From Lysobacteraceae bacterium (lineage in GTDB: Bacteria; Pseudomonadota; Gammaproteobacteria; Xanthomonadales; Xanthomonadaceae): 64,000 nucleotides of DNA. The stretch covers positions 62,001 to 126,000 of the forward strand of contig JAISFF010000015.1 of assembly GCA_031263725.1 (NCBI GenBank), in the 5' to 3' direction. This document shows positions 9,719 through 19,283 of the stretch, in pieces. The notes beneath the pieces were generated by a model. That model saw only the letters and a list, made by a program, of their open reading frames with translations. It did no database searches and was not told the origin of the DNA. The translations under genes and the position numbers were made by a program. How positions within the stretch are numbered: the first letter of the stretch is position 1; each line of letters begins with the position of its first letter.

Positions 9719-10242
9719 AGCGCGTCGTTGGAGTCGAGCTGACGGCCGAGGCGGTCGCGCAGCGTTTCCGCCGCATGCGCGTCCAGCAGCGACACCGATA
9801 CCGAAGCCATCTGCGTGCCGGCGGTATAGATCACCAGGGTCGCCAGGCCCATGCTGCGTTCCACCGGACCGCGCTTGACATCCAGATGCTGCACGCGCGA
9901 CCTCGGCACGCGGCTGTCCACCCGCCACCAGTTGCCGGAGCGGACCGCGAACCCCGCGCTGTCCAGCCGCCAGAAAACGCGCCGATGCCGACGCAGGCCG
10001 ATCCATGCGCCCAGACCGGCGCCGAGGACCAGTGCCAGCCACTCCCAGCGAGGGAAGGTTTTGAGAAGCAGCGAGATGACGATCAACGCCATGGCGACCA
10101 GAAAGGCGCCGGCTACGGCATGGCGGATGGCATACAGCCAGGCACCGCGCTGCGGGAGCGGTTGCCAGCCGCTGAAATCGGCGGCCGCCGGGACGGCCGA
10201 TGGCATATCGGGAAGCGGGGGCGGACCGGATTCTGGGGTCAT
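9715..10242 (-). CDS. PH-domain (bPH2, YdbS-like) membrane protein
   Basis: 175 residues. Two hydrophobic helices at about 45-62 and 67-83 are followed by one bPH2 domain (residues 90-160, with SRVPRSRVQHLDVKRGPVER). This is the usual small partner of the YdbT-like protein and overlaps it by four bases. It lies five bases after the acyltransferase gene, so all three minus-strand genes probably share a transcript. Confidence 0.85.
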   Translation of the reverse strand: MTPESGPPPLPDMPSAVPAAADFSGWQPLPQRGAWLYAIRHAVAGAFLVAMALIVISLLLKTFPRWEWLALVLGAGLGAWIGLRRHRRVFWRLDSAGFAVRSGNWWRVDSRVPRSRVQHLDVKRGPVERSMGLATLVIYTAGTQMASVSVSLLDAHAAETLRDRLGRQLDSNDAL

Positions 10243-10247
10243 CGCTT

Positions 10248-11144
10248 TCAGTATGGGTTGGGTTCGCCGCTGCCGGGTGGGCGCAAAGTGTAACGCTTGT
10301 AGGTCCACTGGTATTGACTGGGATCGCGCCGGGCGATGCGTTCGATCTCCCGGTTGAGCACGGTGACCGCGGTCTTGGAACCCTTGTCGGCGATGCCGGC
10401 CGGCGCCGGTTCGACATGCAGCGCGAAACTGGCGCCATCGTCGCGCCGTTCGCACCAGGCGAACAGGACGATGGCGCCGGTGCGTTCGGCCAGGCGCGAT
10501 ACGAGTGTCATGGTCAGCGCCTGTACGCCGAAAAACGGTGCGAACTCGCCGTCGCCGCTCTTGGGCTGCTGGTCGGGCAGCACGCCGACCGCGCCTCCGG
10601 CCTTGAGCACCTTCCACAGCCGCCTGACCGCCGGCCCCTCGGCACGGACCTGGTGCACGTTGGGGACGCCGCGGGCGCGGCGCAGGAACGCATCACCCAC
10701 CGTGGATTCCGGTGGACGGTAGATGACGCTGATCGGACCGCGCGAGGCCAGCCACTGGTTCAGCAGTTCCCAGTTGCCGAAGTGCGGAGCGATGACGATG
10801 ACGCCTTTGCCCGAAGCCAGAGCGGCGGCGTACAGCTCGGTACCGTGCTGTTCCTTCAGTTGCATCAGGTTGCGGGCGGACGGGCGCAGCCAGAACCTCA
10901 GCGACTCCAATATCTGGTAGGCCGTGGTCCGCAGGATGGATTGCTGCAGGGAATCGCGTTCGGTTTCCGACAGTTCCGGATAGGCCAGTTCCAGGTTGCG
11001 CATGCAGACCCGGCTTTCGCGCGCATCCAGGCGGATCCACAGCCGCGCCATGGCATCGGACAGCCCCAGCAGCAGCGCCCGGGGTACCCACACCAGGGGC
11101 AGCATCAGCCAGTAAAACAGTGCGGCGAGAAAAGAAGCCTTCAT
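10248..11144 (-). CDS. Lipid A acyltransferase (LpxL/HtrB family)
   Basis: 298 residues, the family length. Inner-membrane enzyme adding a secondary acyl chain to Kdo-lipid A. One N-terminal membrane helix (LAALFYWLMLPLVWVPRALL) is followed by the acyltransferase domain with the catalytic HX4E motif HFGNWE and the block LPDQQPKSGDGEFAPFFG. The C-terminus has QYQWTYKRY, the usual WxxKR-type end. The ATG at 11144 gives the family start; earlier codons in this frame run into the upstream intergenic region. Whether it is LpxL or LpxM cannot be decided from sequence alone. Confidence 0.9.
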   Translation of the reverse strand: MKASFLAALFYWLMLPLVWVPRALLLGLSDAMARLWIRLDARESRVCMRNLELAYPELSETERDSLQQSILRTTAYQILESLRFWLRPSARNLMQLKEQHGTELYAAALASGKGVIVIAPHFGNWELLNQWLASRGPISVIYRPPESTVGDAFLRRARGVPNVHQVRAEGPAVRRLWKVLKAGGAVGVLPDQQPKSGDGEFAPFFGVQALTMTLVSRLAERTGAIVLFAWCERRDDGASFALHVEPAPAGIADKGSKTAVTVLNREIERIARRDPSQYQWTYKRYTLRPPGSGEPNPY

Positions 11145-11259
11145 CGTGGCAGTGTACCCGGTTGTCCGCGGACGCTTGCTGTTCCGCTGGACGGGCTTCC
11201 CCTGAGCGGGCGAAACCCGGATGCTTGAGGTCCGTTTGACCGCCAAGGTTCCTTTTCCG

Positions 11260-11700
11260 ATGCTTGCCCTGATACAGCGTGTGACCCAGGCCGCGGTCAC
11301 TGTGGAAGACCGCACCGTCGGCGCTATCGGCCACGGTCTGCTGGCCCTGATCGGAATCGAGCCGGACGATGACGAGGCCAAGGCCAGGCGGATGGCGCAA
11401 AGGCTGCTCGGTTATCGCGTATTCGCCGATGAGGCCGGGAAGATGAACCGCTCGCTGACCGACACCGGCGGTGGCCTGCTGTTGGTCAGCCAGTTCACGC
11501 TGGCTGCCGATACCGCCTCGGGGATGCGGCCCAGCTTCACCACCGCCGCGCCGCCGACTCAGGCTGAACGGATCTTTGATCAATTGATCGGAATTTGTCG
11601 CGAACATCACCCCGGCGGGGTGGAAATGGGCCAGTTCGGCGCCCATATGGTGGTAAGCCTGACCAATGACGGCCCGGTGACTTTCCTGCTTCGTCCTTAG
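11260..11700 (+). CDS. dtd: D-aminoacyl-tRNA deacylase
   Basis: 146 residues (E. coli Dtd has 145). It hydrolyses D-amino acids wrongly loaded on tRNA. The active-site motifs SQFTLAAD and NDGPVT (the Gly-cisPro-type block) are present, and the N-terminus [15 protein letters not shown] is typical. A longer reading from 11221 would add 13 residues that are not part of the family. It is divergent from the acyltransferase gene and comes before rpoD. Confidence 0.94.
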   Translation: MLALIQRVTQAAVTVEDRTVGAIGHGLLALIGIEPDDDEAKARRMAQRLLGYRVFADEAGKMNRSLTDTGGGLLLVSQFTLAADTASGMRPSFTTAAPPTQAERIFDQLIGICREHHPGGVEMGQFGAHMVVSLTNDGPVTFLLRP

Positions 11701-11803
11701 GGACGGGTGCGAAAACCGGGAATGACGGCCGCGCCGCGCCGCCGGGAGGGCCGGAAAATCCTTGAAATTCCAGCCGGGTCAAGCGGCAAGCGGGCGCGCG
11801 GGT

Positions 11804-11809
11804 TATAAT
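11804..11809 (+). promoter_or_regulatory. -10 box upstream of rpoD
   Basis: A perfect TATAAT lies 43 bases before the rpoD start, in a GC-rich setting. The region at the usual -35 distance does not match TTGACA, so it is a likely but incomplete promoter. Confidence 0.5.
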
Positions 11810-11851
11810 GCCGGGTTCCCCTCTCATCCATTCAGCTTACGGCGTCTGCCC

Positions 11852-13723
<1,872 letters not shown>

Positions 13724-13743
13724 CCGATTCATCCCGCGCGAAT

Positions 13744-13773
13744 CCGGACCCGCCTTGGCGGGTCCGGTCGTTT
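13744..13773 (+). terminator. Rho-independent terminator of rpoD
   Basis: An 11-bp inverted repeat, CCGGACCCGCC and GGCGGGTCCGG, separated by two bases is followed by TCGTTT. It lies 20 bases after the rpoD stop. Confidence 0.75.
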
Positions 13774-13800
13774 CCGCGGTCAGAACAAAGCGCTTCGCAG

Positions 13801-13835
13801 GGGCCCATAGCGCAATGGCTGGAACAGCGGACTCA
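13801..13835 (+). pseudogene. 5' half of an elongator tRNA-Met, broken in the anticodon loop
   Basis: The 35 bases from GGGCCCATAGCGCAATGGCT to GGACTCA match the acceptor 5' strand, D arm and 5' anticodon stem of proteobacterial tRNA-Met(CAT). The similarity stops inside the anticodon loop, at CTCA; what follows has no 3' anticodon stem, T arm or acceptor 3' strand. A known by-product of such tRNA genes is the spurious peptide GPIAQWLEQRTH, which this DNA still encodes. It cannot be a working tRNA. It could mark a past integration or deletion at a tRNA gene. Confidence 0.6.
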
Positions 13836-14270
13836 CCGATCCTGTCCAGTAAACCGGCCCATCGTTTCCGTGAGTGGCAGGAATCCCTTGAAACAAGGTG
13901 TTTTCGCCTGATATGGCTTTGCGATGGGTGCCGGAAATGGCGCCAATATTCCCGCAATTTCCGGCACGCTTGCTCCAGAAGCACACGGGCGCCCAAAGCG
14001 GTTTTCTCAACCGACGGTACAAAAAAACCGTTGCAGTTGGCTGACGGCTCCGGCGATGCGGTCGGTTTCCTTTGGCGTCATCCGCGAAAAAGCCAGCCTG
14101 CGCTCGGGCAGCATCGCGACGAACCGGGAACCGTTTCCATAAATGCCAGACGCAGCCGGGGCTGTGATGCCGCGCCGGAAAGACGATCAGCGCCAGCGTG
14201 ATCAGGCGGGCGCCCGGACAGCGGATGGCGCCGGATATCGGGAAGACGTGGCGGTCCTCTTCCGGGCCGG
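13836..14270. other. Non-coding stretch after the tRNA fragment
   Basis: About 435 bases with somewhat lower GC than the rpoD side. Open frames exist on both strands but none resembles a protein family and none has a good RBS. It may be leftover DNA from the event that broke the tRNA gene. Confidence 0.45.
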
Positions 14271-14771
14271 TCACTGGACCGGGGGAAGAATGTTCGGGGC
14301 GTGTTGCCGTTCCAGGCTATCGAACTCCTTCTCGGCCTGGAAATAGTGGGCACGCACGTCGACGTGATGGCCACGGGTGATGAAGAGTTCCAGCAGATGG
14401 GTGGGAAAGATCGCATACCGGGTCTGGCGATAGCGCACGACCCAGTTGTGCCTTTCGCCTTTGTAGGCCAGCGCCCAGGTGCAGTAATGCAGATGGCAGG
14501 CGATGAAGGTATGCGCCAGGACGTGACTCAGCGCGTACCAGGACAGTTCAGCGTCGCGTTCGATGATTCCGGCATCGATGATGTGCTGGATCAGATCCAG
14601 ATCGGCTTCGGTATCGGTGACCTGGTGTCCGGTGATATCCCAGATCAGGCGCCCGCCGTGGGTCAGGGCGCTCTGGATGATGCGCATTTCATGGTCGGTG
14701 GGATCGCGGAACTGGAACCACCCCATTGGGATGGGGTCGGTGACGGGAGCATTGTCTTGATCGGTGGGCAT
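14271..14771 (-). CDS. Uncharacterised soluble protein rich in His and aromatic residues
   Basis: 166 residues, no signal peptide or membrane helix. I do not recognise the family. The centre contains LSHVLAHTFIACHLHYCT, with several His and Cys residues that could bind metal, followed by RYRQTRYAIFPTHLLELF. It looks like a real gene because of its even composition and its start MPTDQDNAPVTDPIPMGW. Two very short frames and a direct repeat lie immediately upstream on the same strand, so it may belong to a small decayed operon. Confidence 0.6.
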   Translation of the reverse strand: MPTDQDNAPVTDPIPMGWFQFRDPTDHEMRIIQSALTHGGRLIWDITGHQVTDTEADLDLIQHIIDAGIIERDAELSWYALSHVLAHTFIACHLHYCTWALAYKGERHNWVVRYRQTRYAIFPTHLLELFITRGHHVDVRAHYFQAEKEFDSLERQHAPNILPPVQ

Positions 14772-14922
14772 TTTCGTCTTTACCTGTGCAGTTCGTGGCG
14801 CAGTTCGCCGCTGTCGCCGGGGTTGTCCTTGAGCACCGCGCCAATCAATTGTCGTGCGATGTGTTCGCCGCCGCCATCGCCATCGCCGAAAGGATGCGCG
14901 TCCAACGCCGTGCATATCGGCC

Positions 14923-15012
14923 CGCGCACCAGCGCGCGCGGCGACAACTTCGACACGCTACAACCCGATCTCTTCCGGTATGGCGCGCACCAGCGCGCGC
15001 GGCGACAACTTC
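14923..15012 (-). repeat. Two 29-bp direct repeats 61 bases apart
   Basis: Identical 29-base copies lie at 14923-14951 and 14984-15012. Between and around them the sequence differs, so this is not a tandem duplication of the whole unit. On the minus strand each copy is read as KLSPRALVR: once near the end of a 53-codon frame (14958-15119) and once at the start of a 58-codon frame (14780-14956, GTG start). The spacing of 61 is not a multiple of three, so the two peptides are in different frames. Confidence 0.6.
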
Positions 15013-15220
15013 CCGCCTTGCGGACACGGGCCGCTGTCGTGTTCGGACAGCCGTTCCAGCTCATCGGCGCAAGTCTGTCTGGCCGGAGTGCGCAGGATGG
15101 TGGAAGCAAGGGCGGTCATGGAGGTCGTGTCCGAAGCGGGCGCCGGCTTGCAGGCGCGGATGAAAAGCGATCGGTGCGGTACTCGGGATGGCACCGGGAT
15201 TGAGGCCGTCCCGAATCCGC

Positions 15221-15922
15221 CTACAGGGACAGCATGGGTTGCGCGGATTCGATGCCGATCGAACGGAAATTCCCGCAGGGACCGGAGGTGGATACACGGA
15301 ACTGGGTGCCGTCCTCGGCCTGCCAGATCAATGCGTGGATGTCCGATCCGGAATCCTTGGCGGCCGGCCCCAGTCTGGCGACGATCTCCTCCATCATCAT
15401 GGCCGGGGATATCTGCGAAAACAGGGACGCATCGGCGACCCTCGCCCTGGCATCGATCAGCGGTTGCGGCCATTCGCAGTGCGCCGGGGCGGTGGCCGCG
15501 CCGATGGCGAGCGCCGGACTGGCCGCTTCCACGCCTTCGAGTTCGGCTGCCGGAATATGGCTCCATGACATCGCGCTCGGGTTGCCGCAATCGGCGCCGA
15601 TGATGACAGCCAGCGTTTCCAGGTTGGTGGAGCGCCATTCGGCGATGACTTCCTGACGAGTGACGATATGGCGTTGCGCAGGTCCGAGCAGGGCGATGAT
15701 TTCAGGCACCTGCATCGACAGCGTGACACGCGCGAAATCGGAAGCATCGGCGACCCGGGCCTCGGGATCGGCGTGCATCCGCAGCCAGTCGCAATGGATA
15801 CCGACGGCGGCATTGCCGTCGCCGGCATCGGGAGCCGGGGCGGCCATTGCCATGAGGCTCGCAAGAATCATGCCCAAAGTCACCATCGCCGTTTTCCCGA
15901 AAGGTGGTTTTTCGTTCGCCAC
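15221..15922 (-). CDS. Exported protein with two diverged copies of one domain
   Basis: 233 residues from a GTG start, with a signal peptide (MVTLGMILASLMAMAAPA; the internal ATG of that helix could also be the start). I do not recognise it by name. The mature part is an internal duplication: residues about 43-120 (CDWLRMHADPEARVADAS ... ADCGNPSAMSW) and 147-225 (CEWPQPLIDARARVADAS ... GPCGNFRSIG) share ARVADAS.F, an EI.A.LGPA core and paired cysteines. The pattern recalls small BamE/SmpA-like outer-membrane domains, but that is only a guess. Confidence 0.7.
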   Translation of the reverse strand: MANEKPPFGKTAMVTLGMILASLMAMAAPAPDAGDGNAAVGIHCDWLRMHADPEARVADASDFARVTLSMQVPEIIALLGPAQRHIVTRQEVIAEWRSTNLETLAVIIGADCGNPSAMSWSHIPAAELEGVEAASPALAIGAATAPAHCEWPQPLIDARARVADASLFSQISPAMMMEEIVARLGPAAKDSGSDIHALIWQAEDGTQFRVSTSGPCGNFRSIGIESAQPMLSL

Positions 15923-16595
15923 ATTGTAGCGACACTTTGGCGGTGGGTGGATGACGAGGCGATGCAGTGGGCGACGTTATTTCCTGAACCAGGTGCCATG
16001 CAGCATGAGAGGAACAGGTCCGCCGCGAACACGCCTCTGGCGATGCGGCCGATCGATGCCTGTTTTCGATCGCGGCACGGATCGGCGCGCGGCGCCGGCT
16101 GCCCGGATCGGGTACGCGATGGAACGCGCTCATCTTGTCCGGCATCCCGCCGGCGATGAACGCCGCGATGTTGAACAGGAGGGAGACGAGATGCGGTTGC
16201 GGTCCGCCTGTGCGAGGACGCGCTTCAGCCCACTCGGCGGCGGCCCGGATGTCTTCGCTCTCCGGGCGCTCGCTCCCCCGAGTGCCTTGTTCAACCATTT
16301 CAGCACCGTGATTTCCCTGTGTCGCGATGACGCCGATTCGAACCAAGGGGCGTTAAGGATATTGCGATGCGTCCGTGGCGGGAATGTCCAACTCCGATGG
16401 CCGGAAAATGAAAGTGTCATAAGAGATTCACTGTCAGCTGGCATATATCCGCTGCGTGTTAACCCTGTCATCCGGCTTGATCCTTGGTTCCGGTTCGCGG
16501 GCGTGAAATGTTCCATTTCGCAATTGCATGATTTGAATCAAGGCGTCGAGGACATGCGGCTGAAATGCTGCCATTCAATGAATCGAGGTTAGTAA
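15923..16595. other. Non-coding region upstream of adhP
   Basis: A 673-base stretch with open frames on both strands but none that I can support as a gene. The last 200 bases (about 16395-16595) are AT-rich for this genome and should hold the adhP promoter. A weak possibility is a decayed gene on the minus strand in 15955-16340. Confidence 0.5.
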
Positions 16596-17624
16596 ATGAA
16601 CACGACAATGAAAGCGGCGGTTGTTCGTGAATTTGGTAAACCGCTGACGATTGAGGAAGTCGAAGTGCCCCGTCCCGATGCGGGCCACGTCCTGGTCAAG
16701 ATCGAGGCCTGTGGCGTCTGCCACACCGACCTGCACGCCGCCGGAGGCGATTGGCCGGTCAAACCGAATCCTCCGTTCATTCCCGGCCATGAGGGCGTCG
16801 GCCATGTCGTGGCCAGCGGCGCCGGCGTCACCCACGTGAAGGAAGGCGACCGCGTCGGCATTCCGTGGCTGTATACCGCCTGCGGTCATTGCGAACACTG
16901 CCTGGGCGGCTGGGAAACCCTGTGCGAGCAGCAGCAGAATACCGGCTATTCGGTCAACGGCGGATTCGCCGAATACGCGCTGGCCGATGCCGACTATGTT
17001 GGCGTCCTGCCGAAGAACGTCGATTTCATCGAAATCGCACCGGTCCTGTGCGCGGGTGTCACCGTGTACAAGGGCCTGAAGATGACCGACACCCTGCCCG
17101 GCAACTGGGTGGTGATTTCGGGCATCGGCGGCCTGGGCCACATGGCGGTGCAATACGCCAGGGCCATGGGCCTGAACGTGGCCGCGGTGGATGTGGACGA
17201 CGCCAAGCTGGATCTGGCCAGACGCTTGGGTGCGACCGTGACCGTCAACGCGATGAAGACCGATCCGGCTGCCTACCTGAAGAAGGAAATCGGCGGCGCC
17301 CACGGCGTGCTGGTGACGGCGGTTTCGCCGAAGGCCTTCGAGCAGGCGCTGGGCATGGTCCGCCGCGGCGGAACGGTGTCGTTGAACGGCCTGCCGCCGG
17401 GCAGCTTCCCGCTGCCGATCTTCGATATGGTGCTCAGCGGCATCACCGTGCGCGGCTCCATCGTGGGTACCCGCCTGGACCTGCAGGAATCCCTGGAATT
17501 CGCCGAGATGGGCAAGGTCAAGGCCACGGTTGCGGCTGATAAGCTGGAAAACATCAATGATATTTTTGCGCGCATGCAGGCAGGCAAGATCGAAGGACGG
17601 ATCGTGCTGGATCTGAATGCCTGA
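16596..17624 (+). CDS. adhP: Zinc-dependent alcohol dehydrogenase, AdhP type
   Basis: 342 residues. NAD-dependent oxidation of ethanol and similar alcohols, or the reverse. Catalytic zinc ligands are in [11 protein letters not shown] and GHEGVGHVV; the structural zinc site is [15 protein letters not shown]; the Rossmann motif is [13 protein letters not shown]. Upstream AGGTTAG serves as an RBS eight bases away. It stands alone between an AT-rich leader and a strong terminator. Many AdhP proteins also act on propanol or formaldehyde; the sequence does not settle this. Confidence 0.94.
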   Translation: MNTTMKAAVVREFGKPLTIEEVEVPRPDAGHVLVKIEACGVCHTDLHAAGGDWPVKPNPPFIPGHEGVGHVVASGAGVTHVKEGDRVGIPWLYTACGHCEHCLGGWETLCEQQQNTGYSVNGGFAEYALADADYVGVLPKNVDFIEIAPVLCAGVTVYKGLKMTDTLPGNWVVISGIGGLGHMAVQYARAMGLNVAAVDVDDAKLDLARRLGATVTVNAMKTDPAAYLKKEIGGAHGVLVTAVSPKAFEQALGMVRRGGTVSLNGLPPGSFPLPIFDMVLSGITVRGSIVGTRLDLQESLEFAEMGKVKATVAADKLENINDIFARMQAGKIEGRIVLDLNA

Positions 17625-17647
17625 TGCCGCATAATCGGGAATGATGC

Positions 17648-17687
17648 CTGCGCCTGGAAGATTCTGAGGGGGAGCGACCAGGCGCAG
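17648..17687. repeat. Perfect 10-bp inverted repeat with 20-base loop
   Basis: CTGCGCCTGG at 17648-17657 pairs exactly with CCAGGCGCAG at 17678-17687. The loop (17658-17677) is purine-rich and contains AGGGGGAG. There is no T-run after the second arm. It could be an RNA structure in the adhP 3' end or an operator. Confidence 0.55.
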
Positions 17688-17751
17688 CTTCCTGCGGAGG
17701 GGGAGTGAGCGGCGCTGTTTTATGGGGCGTAAGCCGCAAACTCGAACGCGC

Positions 17752-17779
17752 CCGGGCGGGGCAACCCGCCCGGTTTTTT
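17752..17779 (+). terminator. Rho-independent terminator after adhP
   Basis: CCGGGCGGG, loop GCAA, CCCGCCCGG, then TTTTTT: a perfect 9-bp stem with a T-run. Confidence 0.9.
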
Positions 17780-17949
17780 GTTTCCGGAATCATGAAAATC
17801 CGGCCTGCTTTTCCGCAAGCGGGAAAAATCCGGGCGACCCGGCTTCGGCCTGTTAGGATGCGATGGTTCGGCGGCCGTGCCAGAGGAAAACCGCCGATCC
17901 CGCGATGCCGCCGCATGGTATCTTCCACTTCCTATATTCAAGTCGAGTA

Positions 17950-19164
17950 ATGCCCGTGTCTTCGTCCTTTTTCGCATCCGTTGAGCAGGCTCCAGGCGAT
18001 CCGATCCTGGGGCTCACCGAGGCTTACAACGCCGATACCCGTCCCGGCAAGGTCAATCTGGGCGTCGGTATCTATTACGACGAGCAGGGCCGCATTCCGT
18101 TGCTTAAAGCGGTCAAAACCGTCGAACAGGCACTGGCGCTGGCCGCCAGGCCGCGCGGTTATCTGCCGATCGACGGCATGCCCGCCTATGACCAGGCGAC
18201 GCAGGAACTGCTGTTCGGCGCTGACTCGCCGCTGCTGGAGGCGGGCCGCGTCATCACCGCACAGACAGTGGGCGGCAGCGGCGCGCTTCGTGTCGGTGGC
18301 GACTTCCTGAAGAGAATCCTGCCCAGGGCCAAGCTCGTCATCAGCGATCCGAGCTGGGAAAACCACCGCGTGGTGTTCACGGCGTCGGGATTCGAAGTCT
18401 CCGGCTACGCCTATTACGATCCGGCCACGCATGGCGTGAATTTTCCCGGCATGCTGGCCGATCTGAACAAGCTGGAACCAGGCACGGTGGTATTGCTGCA
18501 TGCCTGTTGCCACAACCCGACCGGCGTGGATCTGGATGCCGGCCAATGGCAGCAGGTCATCGGCGTGCTGAAGGAGCGTCGGCTGTTGCCGTTCGTCGAC
18601 CTCGCCTACCAGGGCTTCGACAAGGGCATCGATGCCGATGCCACGGCGGTACGCATGCTGGCGGATTCGGGCATCGCCTCGTTCGTGGTGGCCAGTTCCT
18701 ATTCCAAGTCGTTCTCGCTGTATGGCGAACGCGTCGGCGCGCTGTCCATCGTCTGCGCCGACCGCGACGAAGCCAAGCGCGTGCAGTCGCAGATCAAGCG
18801 CACGATCCGCTCGAACTACTCCAGCCCGTCCACGCACGGCGCGGCATTGGTCGCGGGCGTGCTCAACAGTCCCGAGCTGCGCGCGGTGTGGGAAGCGGAA
18901 CTGCGCGGCATGCGCGAGCGCATCCATGCCCTGCGCGCGGGCCTGGCCGGGAAGCTGGAAGCGGCTGGCGCCGGCGGTTTCGGCTTCATCCAGAAACAGG
19001 CCGGCATGTTCTCCTACTCCGGTCTGACCAAGGAACAGGTGGAGAGGCTGCGCGAGGAACATGCGATCTACGCCGTCGGCTCCGGACGCATCTGTGTCGC
19101 GGCGTTGAGCCAGGGCAACCTGGACCAGGTCGCCAATGCGATCGTGGCGGTGGTCCGCGGCTGA
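17950..19164 (+). CDS. tyrB: Aromatic amino acid / aspartate aminotransferase (class I)
   Basis: 404 residues, PLP-dependent, cytosolic. It moves amino groups between aromatic amino acids or aspartate and 2-oxoglutarate. The family blocks are all there: NLGVGIYYDEQG, ACCHNPTG, VDLAYQGF, the PLP lysine in ASSYSKSFSLYGERVG, and IRSNYSSPSTHG. The ATG at 17950 begins the family N-terminus (SSFFASVEQAPGDPILGL). It converges with glmS over a shared terminator. It could be called aspC instead; I prefer TyrB on overall pattern. Confidence 0.9.
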   Translation: MPVSSSFFASVEQAPGDPILGLTEAYNADTRPGKVNLGVGIYYDEQGRIPLLKAVKTVEQALALAARPRGYLPIDGMPAYDQATQELLFGADSPLLEAGRVITAQTVGGSGALRVGGDFLKRILPRAKLVISDPSWENHRVVFTASGFEVSGYAYYDPATHGVNFPGMLADLNKLEPGTVVLLHACCHNPTGVDLDAGQWQQVIGVLKERRLLPFVDLAYQGFDKGIDADATAVRMLADSGIASFVVASSYSKSFSLYGERVGALSIVCADRDEAKRVQSQIKRTIRSNYSSPSTHGAALVAGVLNSPELRAVWEAELRGMRERIHALRAGLAGKLEAAGAGGFGFIQKQAGMFSYSGLTKEQVERLREEHAIYAVGSGRICVAALSQGNLDQVANAIVAVVRG

Positions 19165-19191
19165 TCGCATGCATCGCAATGCCTGAACGCA

Positions 19192-19218
19192 AAACGCCCG
19201 CAGCGCTTCCGGGCGTTT
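19192..19218. terminator. Bidirectional terminator between aminotransferase and glmS
   Basis: AAACGCCCG and CGGGCGTTT form a 9-bp stem around a nine-base loop, with A and T runs at its base so that it works on both strands. It separates the convergent aminotransferase and glmS genes. Confidence 0.85.
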
Positions 19219-19283
19219 GGTTCGGGGCCGGCCGGACTTGTGCGTTCAGGTCGCGCGCGGCCGGTCGCTCATCCGTCCTGTGG

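Larger units (their letters stand above)
17625..17949. other. Intergenic region adhP-aminotransferase
   Basis: A 325-base stretch holding a perfect 10-bp inverted repeat with a 20-base loop, then a strong terminator, then the leader of the aminotransferase gene. No gene is seen. Confidence 0.6.

Noticed and set aside
14923..15012. CRISPR array
   Set aside because: Only two repeats, no third unit and no cas genes anywhere in the window.
15951..16592. 213-codon plus-strand frame before adhP
   Set aside because: No family resemblance, irregular composition and an end that runs into the adhP leader.
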